This document shows positions 11,170-23,330 of a stretch of DNA of 64,000 nucleotides, piece after piece. Made by a program: the position numbers and the translations under genes. A model generated the notes under the pieces. It was not told where the DNA came from, did not search any database, and was given only the letters and a program-made list of their open reading frames with translations. Each line of letters starts with the position of its first letter. Positions within the stretch are counted from its first letter, which is position 1. The stretch is from Bromus sterilis (taxonomy: Eukaryota; Streptophyta; Magnoliopsida; Poales; Poaceae): positions 341,633,324 to 341,697,323 of the forward strand of contig OX465598.1 in NCBI GenBank assembly GCA_950022295.1, given 5' to 3'.

Positions 11170-12513
11170 GGTTCAAAATTAATTGCATTAATCTTAACAA
11201 GTTTAATCTAATGCTCCCACTAAAACCAATATCTCACAAAATTGAGCTTAGGGTACTCAAGATCCGGATCAATACACCTGCCACCGGTGTAACACTCAAC
11301 CATGGAGGAGATCAACCCGGTAGGTCTAACAAAACCAATCATAACCATTTTATGACTCTTGTATTAGTGTTTCGACATTTGTGCTCCGAGCTCAGATCCG
11401 ATAAGCTAGAACGTCAAGACAACCAAGAGGTATTGCTGCGGAGACAACTCAATCCACCCTTCTCTTTATTACCTTTCCTTTGGTACTCATGTGACAGGAC
11501 GCACCGCAGATGGCGTTTATTAGAGACGGTTGCACGGTTGGGAGTGCACGAACTTCTTGATATTTTAAGAGAGATCTACCTATTAAAACACGACTACTTG
11601 AGCATTCAAACAGGGAATGAAAGGATTAACATCACAGGCAATTTAATGTATGTGATATGGTATAGCCCTTTTCTTTAAGAAGCTCCAAGCACCATGCTTT
11701 TTTTCTTCATCTTCTTTTGGCAGAGAGCATCACCTCCACTCACGACATTTCGTCAAGAACCATGACATATAATCATCATCTTCATGTAGATACTACAACT
11801 ATTGCTAGCATCTATTCTACTAAAAGAAAATTACATGAAGTTTGGCACGCAGGCCGAATAAATGACAATCATATGGCTCCAGCCATCATGCCATACCATG
11901 ACATGCAAGTCATGCAAATTTAACATGTACAAAGTATCATCTCATACATTTTTTATCAAGACGAAGACTATACCACATCACATGTTCCTGGAAAAACAAG
12001 TTAGACGTTCTTCTACTCGTTCTTTGCATCATTTACGTGGCTACTAGGGTTTGCATGGCAAAACGTTTTGCTAGCTACATAACCACAAAAAGAAACATCT
12101 TCAAGTTGCTAGATTAACACTCGGGGCGTATCAACCATGAGACCAAAATTTAATCTCATGACCCATGCTGAACAATCGTCAATACGCGTGATCTCCGTGC
12201 TAGATCAACAATCTAACACGGCCCTTTTGTTACACGATTTCACCACACCAAAAGCAAGACCCAAATCATCTTCGCGCGACCATCATACTTAGGAGCAGCA
12301 TAGAAGGACCCCGAGGGGCAATATGTTTGTAAAAAATATCAAGCAATACAAGAGGGATCAACTTGTGCAATTAGAGGGAAAGCAACTAGAAGATTCAGTT
12401 TAGATCTATTATCAAAAAACCGCGCACAATGAAAATTTTGTGCAATGCCCGTTCATCACTATGAACTCTAGATCGAATCTGCATCTATTACTAGAACTAT
12501 CTCATGATACCAC
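11170..12513 (-). other. Untranslated leader of the BARE1-type element
   Basis: About 1.34 kb between the LTR and gag with only short open frames. A leader of more than 1 kb is characteristic of BARE1-type elements and holds their packaging signals; no individual signal can be pointed to here. Confidence 0.75.
12496..12512 (-). promoter_or_regulatory. Primer-binding site of the BARE1-type element
   Basis: On the minus strand TGGTATCATGAGA follows the LTR end. The first eight bases fit initiator tRNA-Met; later bases diverge, as is usual in this family. Confidence 0.7.
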
Positions 12514-14323
12514 TGTTGGGATTCGGAGTAGAAAACAAAAAATTCGGCACTACGAAACCAAATCCCAAGATTGGAACTAGATAGATGCAAACAAGGATAG
12601 TGATCTTGTTACCTTAACAACCGTTCAACGGTAGTTCTCTCGCAGCGGAAGAAATTGATGGAGAGTTGGGGAAGCTTCAAGAAGCACAATCCCATGAACT
12701 GATCTAATCCACGTGAAGTTCCTCGAACAAAGATCGAACGCACGATCTCTCTACAGGTGATCCACACGTACGGTGTAGATGATCCGGTAGGGCTCCGCCG
12801 TCCAGAGCTCAGCGCCACCGGAGTAGAGAGGAGGGAGGAGCAGCCCTTCGAGGATATGGTGGTGTTTAGATCTAAAGAGAAAGAGAGAGGGGGCAGCCCT
12901 GGGGCAAAAGATCAATCTGAATTGTACTTGGGAGGTGCCCCCTTCTCATCTATTTATAGAGGGATGGGAGGGGAGGCCATCTTGGAGGAGGGGGCAGCCC
13001 TAGGGGGGCGCCCTAGGGTTTCCCCTCCCTTAGGGTGCGCCACAAGGGGGGAGAAAGATTCCTCCACTTGGAGGAAGCTTCCTCCTAGGCGCCTCCACCA
13101 CTTGGGGCCTCCTTGGTCCATGTGCTCCCTCCCCACTTGGGCCTTCCAAGTGAGAGGGGGCCATTGATATTATATTCATTTTATTAATTCCAAAATAATT
13201 TAGGAATTCGCAATAAATAAATATTAAACATATTTAGACCATCCCGGAACTTTTCCGGTCCTCCGGTTTTTCTCAAAACTCTTCCCGGTACACTACCGAG
13301 TCTCCGAAACGATTCCGGTTTTCTCACCGATCATAACCCGATTACTCCGAGACTTTTGATGTGTGATAAATACATGCTCCTATCACTCTAGTAATCAACA
13401 GATCAACTACCCTTAAGTGTGTGACCCCATAGGTTCGGTAGGATACGGATATGAACCGGAAACTTTCTTTCTCGCGGAACAATAACCGATACCGGAGCCA
13501 TGGACCCCATAAAGGTTCCCGCACCTACACGAGTATAAATTCGAGTGAACCGTAAGCTTAACATGTCAGTCCTATTTTCTTCATGATACTATACAAAACC
13601 TGAGTTGAGATCTTTTAGGTATCCGCATGATTTACCATTATACCAAGTCATCCTCCTTCCTGTTTTGTTTCATTTTTCTCGTTTAGTATTCCAGTATCCC
13701 TTGTGATCAATTCACAGTGTCTGGACAGACGATGTTGGATACCGTAATACTGAGAGGGCCCAAAGAAGTATCTTTCCATCGTTACAGGAGAAAATTCCCA
13801 ACTTGAATCGTTAAGTCTCTTGACACACTTTCAGGTGTGAGTGATCAAAGCCTTTATAGCCATGCCTGTTACGGGTGGTGTTTGGACAGAGTCAAAACCC
13901 ACCCTCCGGTATGAAGCTACGAAACATTCACATGGTCATTAAGGACACATGCATATTAACTTTAGATGATTTTACTCATAACATGGAAACGATGTGATCT
14001 CAAAGTAAATCATACATTTGGGTCGGTTCAGCACCCTTGTTCTGGCAACAATGTGCTCCCATGTGTTATCGGCATCTTCAATGCCCTATGATCAGGAAAA
14101 CGTGTCATACATAACACATGATTTAATCCTAGAGGCAGACTAAGAACGCTTTGTGTTTATACTCCACACCTGCATATAGGTTTTCCTCCAAAGGCAGATA
14201 ACATGCACTTGGCAAACCTCCGCGTAGGCCATTGCAGTTATAGCAAAGACATATAAACATTAATAATGAACCTAGAATTATAATAATACAATTTATTATT
14301 GCCTCTAGGGCATAATTCCAACA
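12514..14323 (-). repeat. 5' LTR of BARE1/Angela/WIS-type element (1810 bp)
   Basis: In element sense the LTR opens TGTTGGAATTATGCCCTAGA at 14323 and closes at 12514 with CCGAATCCCAACA. These ends and the 1.8 kb length are diagnostic of BARE1/Angela/WIS. A palindromic TATA box CTATAAATAG lies at 12950-12959. The mate LTR is not in the window. Confidence 0.95.
12950..12959 (-). promoter_or_regulatory. TATA box of BARE1-type LTR
   Basis: CTATAAATAG on the minus strand, the only strong TATA box in the LTR. Confidence 0.65.
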
Positions 14324-14551
14324 TGGACATGCGCCTTGTCACTTCTTGTAGTGCGAAGGGGATGCAGCTTCGGTGACTTAATTCACGGTAAATTGAGGTG
14401 TGTGAAAGGTAGGCCAGCCACCTGTTGGACCCACATGTCAGTGACTCAAGTCACAGTGACTTAAGTCACTGAAGCCGCACGGAGACATAAGTTGTCATAG
14501 TTTTGGGATCCACATGAACACAAGGATGTTTGTTGGTATAGCAAAAACTAA
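14324..14551. other. Intergenic spacer
   Basis: No gene is seen. A short inverted repeat built on GTGACTTAAGTCAC variants lies around 14430-14475; its two arms can pair, but no known element end is visible. Confidence 0.4.
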
Positions 14552-14553
14552 TA

Positions 14554-14810
14554 CCCCCTTCGTTTCTAGATATAAGGTGTATAGTTTTTGGCACAAAAAT
14601 TAAAGAACACACGTGGAGGAAAAATTTACGAGCTTTAGATGGGATTACCCTTAGCTAATTGACCTGAAAAAAATAGATAGGTCTGCAAGACATAAGGAAA
14701 CATGATTAAATCTATAAAAAATGTTTAGACGAGTACTACAATGGAATACACTCTATATTTTAGACTTTTTATCAGAAACATATACACCTTATATCTTGGA
14801 ATGGAGGGAG
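14554..14810. mobile_element. Stowaway MITE (257 bp)
   Basis: The terminal inverted repeats are of the CTCCCTCCGT type (left copy CCCCCTTCGTTTCTAGATA, right copy ending GGAATGGAGGGAG), flanked by TA duplications at 14552-14553 and 14811-14812. The subterminal ATATAAGGTGTATA is mirrored by TATACACCTTATAT at the other end. These are the hallmarks of Tc1/Mariner-mobilised Stowaway elements, which often lie near genes. Confidence 0.9.
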
Positions 14811-14812
14811 TA

Positions 14813-16254
14813 AAAAACTATATCTAGAGTTAGTGAAGAATATACGCTAGTACATAAAAGCTCATCTATTAGCGTGTCAAAAAGTGTCTTGCTGGCATGG
14901 AGGCCCAACGCCAACAATATTGCGCCAGTGGTAAAATATAGCGTTGGCGTTGGTTGCCCACGCCAACTAAATTATACTCCGTACATACATATGGCGTGGT
15001 AGATTTTCAAACGTCAGTAGTGTTACTTTTTCTTAACAAAAAACCCAACATATATAACATTTTTCACCCCGCATGCCAGGAGCACATATGAGATAACATA
15101 TAATGTTCGTTCCAACGGATAACATATGAAATAACATATAATGTTCATTCCAACGAATTTCTTATTAACACTAACTACTAATTATATTAGTATGTATCCT
15201 ACACGTAGACGCCGTTCATCTCAATCCTAGAGGGTCTCGATGACAATGATGATACTCAAGTCGTGGCGCATCGTGTTTCTGATAGTGACAATAATTGCTT
15301 TTACAATGTGCGAATTCATCCCAACAAGGTACTCTCTCCATTCGTCCTCCACGCCTATGAAAATGCATACTCCAGCAAGGCCATCATCCATGATGCCACA
15401 AGAGTGAGCTAAGCTCTTAGGCATTTTCTGAAACCTATATCTATCAGCAATGTCAAATAATTAACAAGCTTCAAATTTGCACCGCAAACACATTTCATAT
15501 ACACTAAGATAATCAATCAAATTGTACACAAATGTACAATAAGCATATCAATCACACTATCTACACTAAGCATATCAATCAAATTCTACACTAAATGATT
15601 TTTATACTAAGTGTATATCAATGATATGGTACACCAAACAAATTAATGAATTAAGAAAACATACCATAACATGGACTTGAAGATTGTTCTTTGTCAAACG
15701 TTTCACGAATGGCACCCCGATGATATCTGGACGTGGATGAAATGCATCATAGAAGTTCTCGTCCTCATCATCATTGAGTATAATGGATTGGCCATAGATG
15801 GCATTTTCCATTTGGTCTTCCACAACTTCATCCTCAAAATGGATAGGTATAGCAACAAGCCTCGGTGTTTGGATCTTAAAAAAGAAACTAATCAAGTCAC
15901 CCTAGTAAGGTGACTGTCGGTGATGAAATGCATCCAATCTTATCTTTCATCTTGATCTTTGTGGATCCTTTATGTACTTAGAATGTGTAGGTGCATCCTT
16001 CATCTTATAACTGTACAGTGTCGCCTGTGATATCATTGAACCACAACCTACATGGCATGGGACTACTGTGTATTAAAAAAATAAAGTTTCATTAATGATT
16101 AAAGCACTAAGAGATATAAAACAACAAATAAAATATGACAAAACATGTAAGAAGAGATCGAAGATGATGGATTATCACAAAGCGAGAAAAAGCAGGTTGG
16201 AAGTAGACATCGAATAGTGTGGCACTTTGAAGGCTGTCTGCGCAAGGTGATCCA
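14813..16254. other. Intergenic spacer with a short tandem duplication and weak ORFs
   Basis: Around 15095-15165 a roughly 40-bp unit built on GATAACATATAATGTTC and TTCCAACG is present twice. Minus-strand open frames at 15227-15424 and 15602-15895 look mildly coding (the second is acidic, with EDEVVEDQ), but I recognise neither and neither has a clear start or splice context. They may be exons of a decayed gene or transposon. Confidence 0.35.
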
Positions 16255-16792
16255 TGTAACAGCCTGGGATTTTCACCCAAATTAAAAAAAAATGTTCGAT
16301 ATATTATTTTGTTGATTTCTAGCATTGTTTGTAGTATTTGCTTCGCTGATTTATTAATTGGTGAATATATTCCCCCCTTCTTCTCTCTTTTATATACTCT
16401 ATGCAAACGATCTTGGACTACAGAGGAGCCTGGTGCCCTTCCTTCCGGACGCCTTCGCGGAGACTCGACAACGACTAGTTACGAGGATCCCGACGGAGAG
16501 CATGGACCCGTGTGGTTATGGGAATCGATGTGTATTACCTTTGGCCACTAGACATTTGATTGTAGTTTGTATTCAGACATATCTTCCGCTGATGTATTGT
16601 ATTAAGAAGGTTGTATGCCGATTGTATCGAAGATGATGGATTATCACAGATGTTGTATCCTTGTATACCCTAAACCCTAAACCCTAGACATATAGCTTCG
16701 TTATATGTCGCGGTGGGTCCAATATGTGCTTCGTCCTCGGGTTTGGATAGAAACGTCCAGATCTAAAATAGTACCGCATATCAGGTCTTATA
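16255..16792 (+). repeat. 5' LTR of the short LTR element, carrying filler DNA
   Basis: It begins TGTAACAGCCTGGG and ends GGTCTTATA (CA decayed to TA). Relative to its mate it has a 23-bp insertion identical to nearby flank DNA and a telomere-like (CCCTAAA)n patch at 16668-16687 replacing normal LTR sequence. Confidence 0.85.
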
Positions 16793-16795
16793 ACT

Positions 16796-16808
16796 TGGTA
16801 TCAGAGCC
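16796..16808 (+). promoter_or_regulatory. PBS (initiator tRNA-Met type)
   Basis: TGGTATCAGAGCC, three bases after the LTR. It is the canonical primer site and identical in its core to the PBS of element G. Confidence 0.85.
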
Positions 16809-17388
16809 TTACCGACCGTAGGATCCTTCTCTGGTCGAAGTCGAGTCTAGACAAAAACTATTTTGTAGTTACTAAGATAGTTATCAGAGAGTAGGAATCT
16901 TGTTACTCCTTACCCTTGCTCTAGTCAGGACAAGTGTCGTAAGTGTTTTATTCTCGCCTTATCTCCATCAAACTCTAGGATCTCAAGTAAGGGAGTTTTG
17001 GAACCGTTACAATGCCTTGCTTGCAGCGTATTGTCTCGATTCCGATCTCGTTGTTTGGGAAATCATGTAGTACCTTTAGCTTCTCTGACTCGGGTGCACA
17101 TCCTGGTCATTCCTTGCTCTCCATCCTTCTTCCTAGTGTCTTCATGATTTTGAGTGGGAATACTATCCTTATGATCCGGATCTCGCTGTTGTTCTTCCTC
17201 TTGACACCTGATGGTCTCGTTCTCTGACGTTGTCGTCTCTCTGCGGAAATTTATCTCGACGGAATTTCGTCGTCGACATGGAGCAGTCCCTTGTTGGTGG
17301 TGTTGAGAAACATCGTCTTCCTTTCTCTCCCCCTCTCCCTGGATCGTCCTGGATCTCGGGACGTGATCCCTTATTGGTGGTGTTGTAT

Positions 17389-17916
17389 TGTAACAGCCCG
17401 GGATTTTCACCCAAATTAAAAAATTTGTTTGCTATATTATTTTGTTGATTGCAAGCATTGTTTGTAGTATTTTATTCGCCAATTTATTAATTGGTGAATA
17501 TATCCCCCCTTCTTCTCTCTTTTATGTACTCTATGCAAATGATCTTGGACTACAGAGGAGCCTGGTGCCCTTCCTTCGGAACGCCTTCGCGGAGACTCGA
17601 CGACGACTAGTTAGGCGGATCTCTGCAGAGAGCATGGACCCATGTGGTTATGGGGATCGATTTGTTTTACCTTTGCCACTAGGCATTTGATTGTAGTCTA
17701 TACTCAGACATATCTTACGCTGATGTATTGTATTAAGGCAGTTGTATGTCGATTGTATGAGATGATGTATCCTTGTAGCTGTAATGTTGTGATATCATGT
17801 TGAAATCCGAGACATATGGCTTCGTCATATGTCACGGTGGGTCCGATATATGCTTTGTCCTCGGGTTTGGATGGAAACGTCCAGATCTGGAACAGTACTG
17901 CATATCGGGTCTTACA
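17389..17916 (+). repeat. 3' LTR of the short LTR element
   Basis: TGTAACAGCCCGGG...GGTCTTACA. It lacks the two patches seen in the 5' LTR and so represents the unaltered form. Confidence 0.88.
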
Positions 17917-19635
17917 ATCGACACACTTGACATATAGTTCTAGTATTTATTTTCCTACAAAAATGGTAATAATTTTTTTCATATGAGCTAATCCACACAT
18001 TTAATAAAAATTGTACAGTACTTAACATACTATGTTCGCTAAGCATCAAGATTTCAGGGATTAGATTGTGATTTCAACATCAATTTTAGAATCGTTTAGT
18101 ACTACTACTTGATACTATGTTGGGAATAAAATTTTCATAAAAACTAAAAACTAAAATGATCATACAATCGCTTAGTACCACTACATTTTGTGGTATGTGT
18201 CTCTATTTTTTTAGTTTTTTCTTGAGTTAACTTAAATATCAAATCCGTAATGCAAGAAAACATCCTCTAGAAAATATGTTTTTGTTCTCACTAATAGGCA
18301 TTTTCTTGAACTTGCTTAGGAATAGGGAATTCGATATTATCTGACCATTGTGTCTCCAATACATGAAAATTATGTAGTTCATGCCTTCATGCCTTCATGG
18401 TATTCTAACATATGGGAATTGAGACTTTTTGAGAAAGCATATTGGTTGATGCTCAAATTTTTTGTTAGACAACAAATGTTTTTATACGTATTATGTCTCA
18501 AAATCTATTTGTAATGAGTGCAGTAATCTACTAATCTTGATCAGGGAAAGCATTGATCCATGGTCAAGGGAATGCCTGACCGAACCTGCTAGACTTTGTG
18601 AAATGCATATTGATATTATGTTTTAGAAGCAACTATAAAGAATACTAGTTGGCTGATTCACATGTCTTTTGGTGATAAATTTATCAGTTAAACGTGTAGT
18701 GTTGTCTATGTGTTGTGTAATTCAAGAGGAGGTTTATTTTGAATCTTCTGAATTTTGAAATTTGTTCACAATTACCAGAGATATTAGTCTAACTAATAAG
18801 AAGTGCAAACTGAAGTAGACTTCGCGCTCATTTCCTTTGCAGAAAGGTAAGCAACATCCGAGGATGTATAAAGGATGTGGCAAAGGAACTGCTGAAGGTG
18901 ATTATGAGAAGGCTTATTACATTTGTGTTTAGTGGTAGATTAAACGAGAAATTAACTAAACAATCTACAGCAGAGAAAAGAACATTTCTCATGGGCTTGC
19001 TTGATCTATGTTTTGAAGGTTGGTGTTGAGTCATGTACATATTGAATAAATGCTTGGAGAACTTGTTCTTCTAATTATTTTGTTGTTATTATTCATTTCA
19101 ATTATCATCATATTTCTAGAATTCGCCGATTTAACGTTCATTTGTCAATTAATACATAAAACATAATGTTTAATTATCTCTACAGTTATCTATAGAATTT
19201 ATATGTTAGACTTTTATTGGAAGCTACTATAATTAGTCATGCATGTTTGCCATGAAAACTGAATAGATTTTTACACCATTTGCTCTTGATGATTTATAAT
19301 TGTATTAATTGCACTTAGTCCCTAATTATTGTTAAACATCATGTTAAATCGCATGGCTTTTGCATATATAAATTAAAGTAAATGAAATACAGTAGACAAC
19401 TTGATTCAATAAAAATCACAAAGCTATTTGCACCATAAGAGTATAATGCCCTTGATTATAGTTTTAAAGTAATGCTTACTCCGTGGCACATATGAACCTT
19501 GAAATAAATAAAATTAGCTCTCTCAAAAAAAAGATAGATGCCTCAAGACAGATAGATAGGGGTACAATTGATGGATTTCACAAACAATCAACAGTCTAGC
19601 ACACGTTCCTTGGTAATATATATGTAAATGATAAT
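17917..19635. other. Intergenic spacer with one exon-like frame
   Basis: AT-rich DNA. On the plus strand an open stretch runs from about 18848 to the TGA at 19028-19030 (about 60 codons; contains CIKDVAKELLKVIMRRL and EKRTFLMGLLDLCFEGW) and is preceded by a CCTTTGCAG splice-acceptor-like sequence. I do not recognise the protein. It could be the last exon of a decayed gene. Confidence 0.35.
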
Positions 19636-21216
19636 TTAGCTAGACGTAGAGCCTATAACTGCTTTGATGTCATTGACGATATTTTTGGCATCTACTGTAA
19701 TACCAGCCAATCCTCTCATTGCTAACCTAGCACAGTAGAGTCCATTTTGACCTTTCCAATGATTTGGATATTCTTTAATGGGCAGTCCATTTCCATCTAT
19801 CATGCTCTCACCATTCTACGATAAAAAGTTGGAGTAAAACTTGTTAGCAAATTTAACAATTTTTGCACCAAGAAAGAAAAATCAAGACATATCCAAACAT
19901 TGGAATTATTACCCCTAGCCATATATTTGATGTGCTTTTGTATCCAGTTGCAAACACAATCGCATCAAATGATGTTTTTTTACCGCACTGAAATTTGATT
20001 ATATTGCCCATGATCTTACTAATGCCCCCATTAACATATAGGAGATAAATGGAATATTGATAACTTCGCCTATTAAGGCAACATATATATTATGGAATTT
20101 ATGGAATTTCAAGGATATACTTACTTTGATGATACCTTTTTTGATTAACCCAACAGTGCCAACATCAATAACCGCGGATCGGCCAGTTTCTGACTTGACG
20201 ACCATTGGACCCATTTTTGGCCTTGTGATGCCATGCCTCGATAGATCTCCAAATATTAAATTCGCCGCCATCACAAGGAGGTTATCCACTAGATTTAGTG
20301 GAAGACGGTGAGCAAGTGTCATCCCCAGCCGGATTAATTCCTTTGTCATTATATGAATCTACAACCACAAAACATGTCAAACCTATTTTGAAGCATGCAT
20401 GGTAAAATAAAATTTCATAAAATTATATTTTCCAAGAGTTATTTTTTTGTTTTTTAGTTCCTCTAATTGTTAGGTTGTTTGTGTGTGTTATAGAATAGTC
20501 CATCAATCTATACTATGAAATAATTTCTACAAATAACATTGGAAAATTGCATCCTCATGGTAGTAAGTAGTAACTATAGAATGAATATATAGTGCATGTA
20601 CATACCGGGCTTCGTATAAAAATTGAAGTATTGGCACCATGGGTCGCCAGGACATAAGCAATTTCCATCCCGGAGTTGCCAGATCCAACGACCAAGACAT
20701 TCTTTTCAGATTAGCTCTTGCCCGACGTGTAGCGTGACGAGTGGATGACATCTCCCGGAAAACTTTGCAGTCCTGGGATCACTGGAATATTCTCTGCACT
20801 ATTCTCACCACTTGCCACGACAAGAAACTTTGATGTGAACTCGACTATCGTGCACTTTTCCATGTCATGTGCCACGATGGACCAACTATTGTTGTCATTG
20901 TCATATGTGGATGACTCCACACTAGTAAGATACTTGGGTTGAATATTAAACGCTCAACGTAGTCATCCATGTACTTCACAAACATGGTTCTTGGTATGTA
21001 TGTTGGCACATCTACTGGGTATGACATGTGCGGAAACTCACATAACTCCTTTGCAAGATGCAGCTTGAGGCGATCGTAGGCGCGGTTGCGCCAAAGTTAT
21101 GCGCTGCATCTTTCACGCTCGACAATGACATAGGGGATTGAGAATTGGCTAAGGCATGCTGTTGTTGCGAGGCCTGCTGGCCCAGCGCCTACGATCAACA
21201 CTACAACATTCTCCAT
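19636..21216 (-). pseudogene. YUC: YUCCA-type flavin monooxygenase pseudogene (indole-3-pyruvate monooxygenase family)
   Basis: Four exons can be placed on the minus strand: 20606-21216, 20125-20358, 19913-20035 and 19636-19815. They would give a protein of about 380 residues, normal for YUCCA enzymes, which convert indole-3-pyruvate to the auxin IAA using FAD and NADPH. Visible motifs are the FAD site GAGPAG (residues 10-15), the NADPH site VVGSGNSGMEIA, and the C-terminal FATGYKS. Most introns keep GT...AG, but the acceptor before exon 3 has lost AG. Disabling changes are TAA at 21097-21099, a one-base deletion near 20947-20952 and TAA at 20711-20713, all in exon 1. The family is certain from the motifs; the exact YUCCA subgroup is not. 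Confidence 0.92.
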
Positions 21217-21638
21217 TTCAAAGAGAAGATTTTGTTTGTGGGATGGGTGCAATGGCAGGCTGGAGTGTTTGTTTGTTTGCTCGATGAATTTTTGGATGCA
21301 TATGGGGGCAGATATATATTGGTATGATCCATGTGTCATGTCTTTAGATTGAGCAATGAAAAAGGTAATGATTTAATTGCGCCTTATCCTTGTGTGGATG
21401 AGTATTCATCTAAAAATTGAACCGTTGGTGTGAAATCATGTCCTGATACGGATTACGAAATAGGAAAAAAACACTCTCTTGATTGGCTACTTTTATTGGA
21501 ATCTAATGAATTAGATTTGGATATGTTTAGATTAAAATCTATAATACCTAAATAGTTCATCCCCACTAACCTTTCTATCTTGACATGCAAGCTATCCACA
21601 TCATCAAGTGGGTTCACCATGCAAAAACTAATTTCCAC
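21217..21638. other. 5' flank of the YUCCA pseudogene
   Basis: No convincing gene. On the minus strand this would be the promoter side; no clear TATA box stands out. Confidence 0.3.
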
Positions 21639-22303
21639 CAACTCTTCATGCACATGCTCCTATTAATTCTTCATTCATCATAAATAAATATTTAAAAAAT
21701 ATTATGCACTTAGCTCCATGTTTGATAAACGATTTTTTTTATAGAAAATCAAATTATAAGTTACATCGCATGTTATTTTTTTATTCGATTTTTTTCTATG
21801 AATGCACATCTGTAGTTGCTATCATTGTCCAACTCTTCATGCACATACTCCCATTTAATTCTTCATGCATAAAAAAATTATTTAAAAAATTATGCACTTA
21901 GCTCCATGATTTATAAATAATTTCTTTATAGAAAATCAAATTATAAGTTACCTCACATGTTATTTTTCTATGCGACAAATTTTCTATGAATGCACATCTG
22001 TAGTTGCTATCATTGTTTCAGGTTTAGTCAAGTGTGGAGATGTTTCCACTATCTCTACTCAACTTTTTTTCGTCTCTTATCACCTCACTGATATATTGTC
22101 AAGGTAATAAATTAACAAAGCAAAACATCATACATATTTTTGGATTTTCATCAAATTATCTTAGATTTGTACTCTAAACAATATATTTTTTCAAAAAAGA
22201 ATTTATAATGAAATTATTATATGTTTCATAACTTTTCTCATGTTTAATTTTTTTTAAAGTATTTGTTAATAGTTTCCGCAGCAACGCGCGGGGTATCATC
22301 TAG
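21639..22303 (+). mobile_element. Helitron-like 3' end with internal tandem duplication
   Basis: The segment ends with a GC hairpin (CCGC...GCGG, 22276-22290) followed by ATCATCTAG and then T, the pattern of grass Helitron 3' termini (hairpin, then CTRR, inserted before T). About 450 bp leading to it are homologous to the second end at 23795. Two tandem units of about 190 bp (21639-21829 and 21830-22017) share GAATGCACATCTGTAGTTGC. The Helitron 5' end (TC) was not located. Confidence 0.6.
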
Positions 22304-23330
22304 TTTCTATAGTGTTTCTCTCCTTCCCTGTTACGTCAATGAAAATTCGTATAGGATAAGGATATCTTCGGTCTATATGTGTAGAGTAATTAAGAATCAA
22401 GCAAAGATTATTAGCATTTCTTTCCTTTCCTATGTTTTATGCAAACATTTCTTTCCTTTGCTATACTTGTAGAGTAACCCGGTTTGGTCAGTTAACCTTC
22501 CTTCATATTGGGATAGAAGCTGCAGGTTTATGTTGGTTGTTGACGCCAAATGATAGTTCAAGCACTCCCAATGAGGATGGATGGCCTTACATTGTTGTCC
22601 GGGTTGCACTTGTGACATCCATCCTATATGCCATTGAAGAGGCTCTATGCTTGACTACTAGAAAATACTTGCACAACATTATCTGTTTTGATCATTGGTA
22701 GGTTCCTCATGTTCTCCTTGGAAGAATCAATTTGATATTATAACAACTATATATTTGGTATGGATGTCGTGGAAGTGCTATTTTTGGTTTCCTTTGATGT
22801 TTCTGATCCTGCTACCAAAAAGTGAGTGGGCAAAGAACCTCTCCTTGTTTTGCAATCTGGGCACGTTCGAACCTATTTTCTGTGTTCACTAACTCATTCT
22901 GTTCACATATTATACTTTTAAGTGCAACTTTTATTGATAATGTGCACTGATGCATTTGCAATTCATATTCACTAGTAGCTCATTAAGAACATGCACCCAG
23001 AGTTGCATATTTTGTGTTAGTTCTTCATGAGATGCTCAGATACACATGTAAACAAGTAACTAGTATGGGATTTTTTGCTAGACCTTCTTTCTCATGGATG
23101 GAGGTTATATACGACATGTAATTAACCAATACGTGACAACTAAAAATATTTGTTTATTCACAAGCTAAGATACCAACAAATTCTTTTATTTTTAAATATA
23201 ATAACTGTAATCTTACATCTTACATTCTTAAGAAGTTGGTCCCGATTCTCTCAACGTGCAAGGTGTCCACCTCACCATCCCACTAAGCCATTCATTTAAA
23301 TTTCTTTCACACTAGCCATGCAAAGTATGC
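22304..23330 (+). other. Possible captured exon and AT-rich filler between two Helitron-like ends
   Basis: An open frame over about 22475-22701 reads like a real exon: hydrophobic, with EAAGLCWLLTP and VRVALVTSILYAIEEALCL, preceded by CTTGTAG (acceptor-like) and followed by GTAGGT (donor-like) after TTGATCATTG. I do not recognise the protein; it would be membrane-associated. Its position between two Helitron ends suggests a gene fragment captured by a Helitron, which is inference. The remainder (22710-23330) shows nothing. Confidence 0.35.

Larger units (their letters stand above)
10726..14323 (-). mobile_element. BARE1/Angela/WIS-type copia retrotransposon, 5' part
   Basis: On the minus strand the order is 5' LTR (12514-14323), PBS, a 1.3 kb leader (11170-12513), and the start of gag. 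The remainder is displaced by the insertion of A. LTR ends and gag residues are those of the most abundant copia family of wheat and barley. Confidence 0.93.
16255..17916 (+). mobile_element. Short LTR element, non-autonomous deletion derivative
   Basis: LTRs at 16255-16792 and 17389-17916 enclose under 600 bp. A tRNA-Met type PBS TGGTATCAGAGCC at 16796-16808 and the following leader match the leader of element G, so this appears to be a deleted relative of that lineage. The putative target duplication is ATCCA (16250-16254) versus ATCGA (17917-17921), one mismatch. No protein domain is present, and the PPT position just before 17389 is not purine-rich, so it is probably immobile. Confidence 0.85.

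Noticed and set aside
11211..11678. Plus-strand frame of 155 residues
   Set aside because: It is antisense in the leader of the BARE1-type element and has no motif.
20507..20520. TCTATACTAT as a Helitron 5' start paired with the end at 22303
   Set aside because: It lies in intron 1 of the YUCCA pseudogene, whose exons continue in proper order on both sides; the match is short and not preceded by other evidence.
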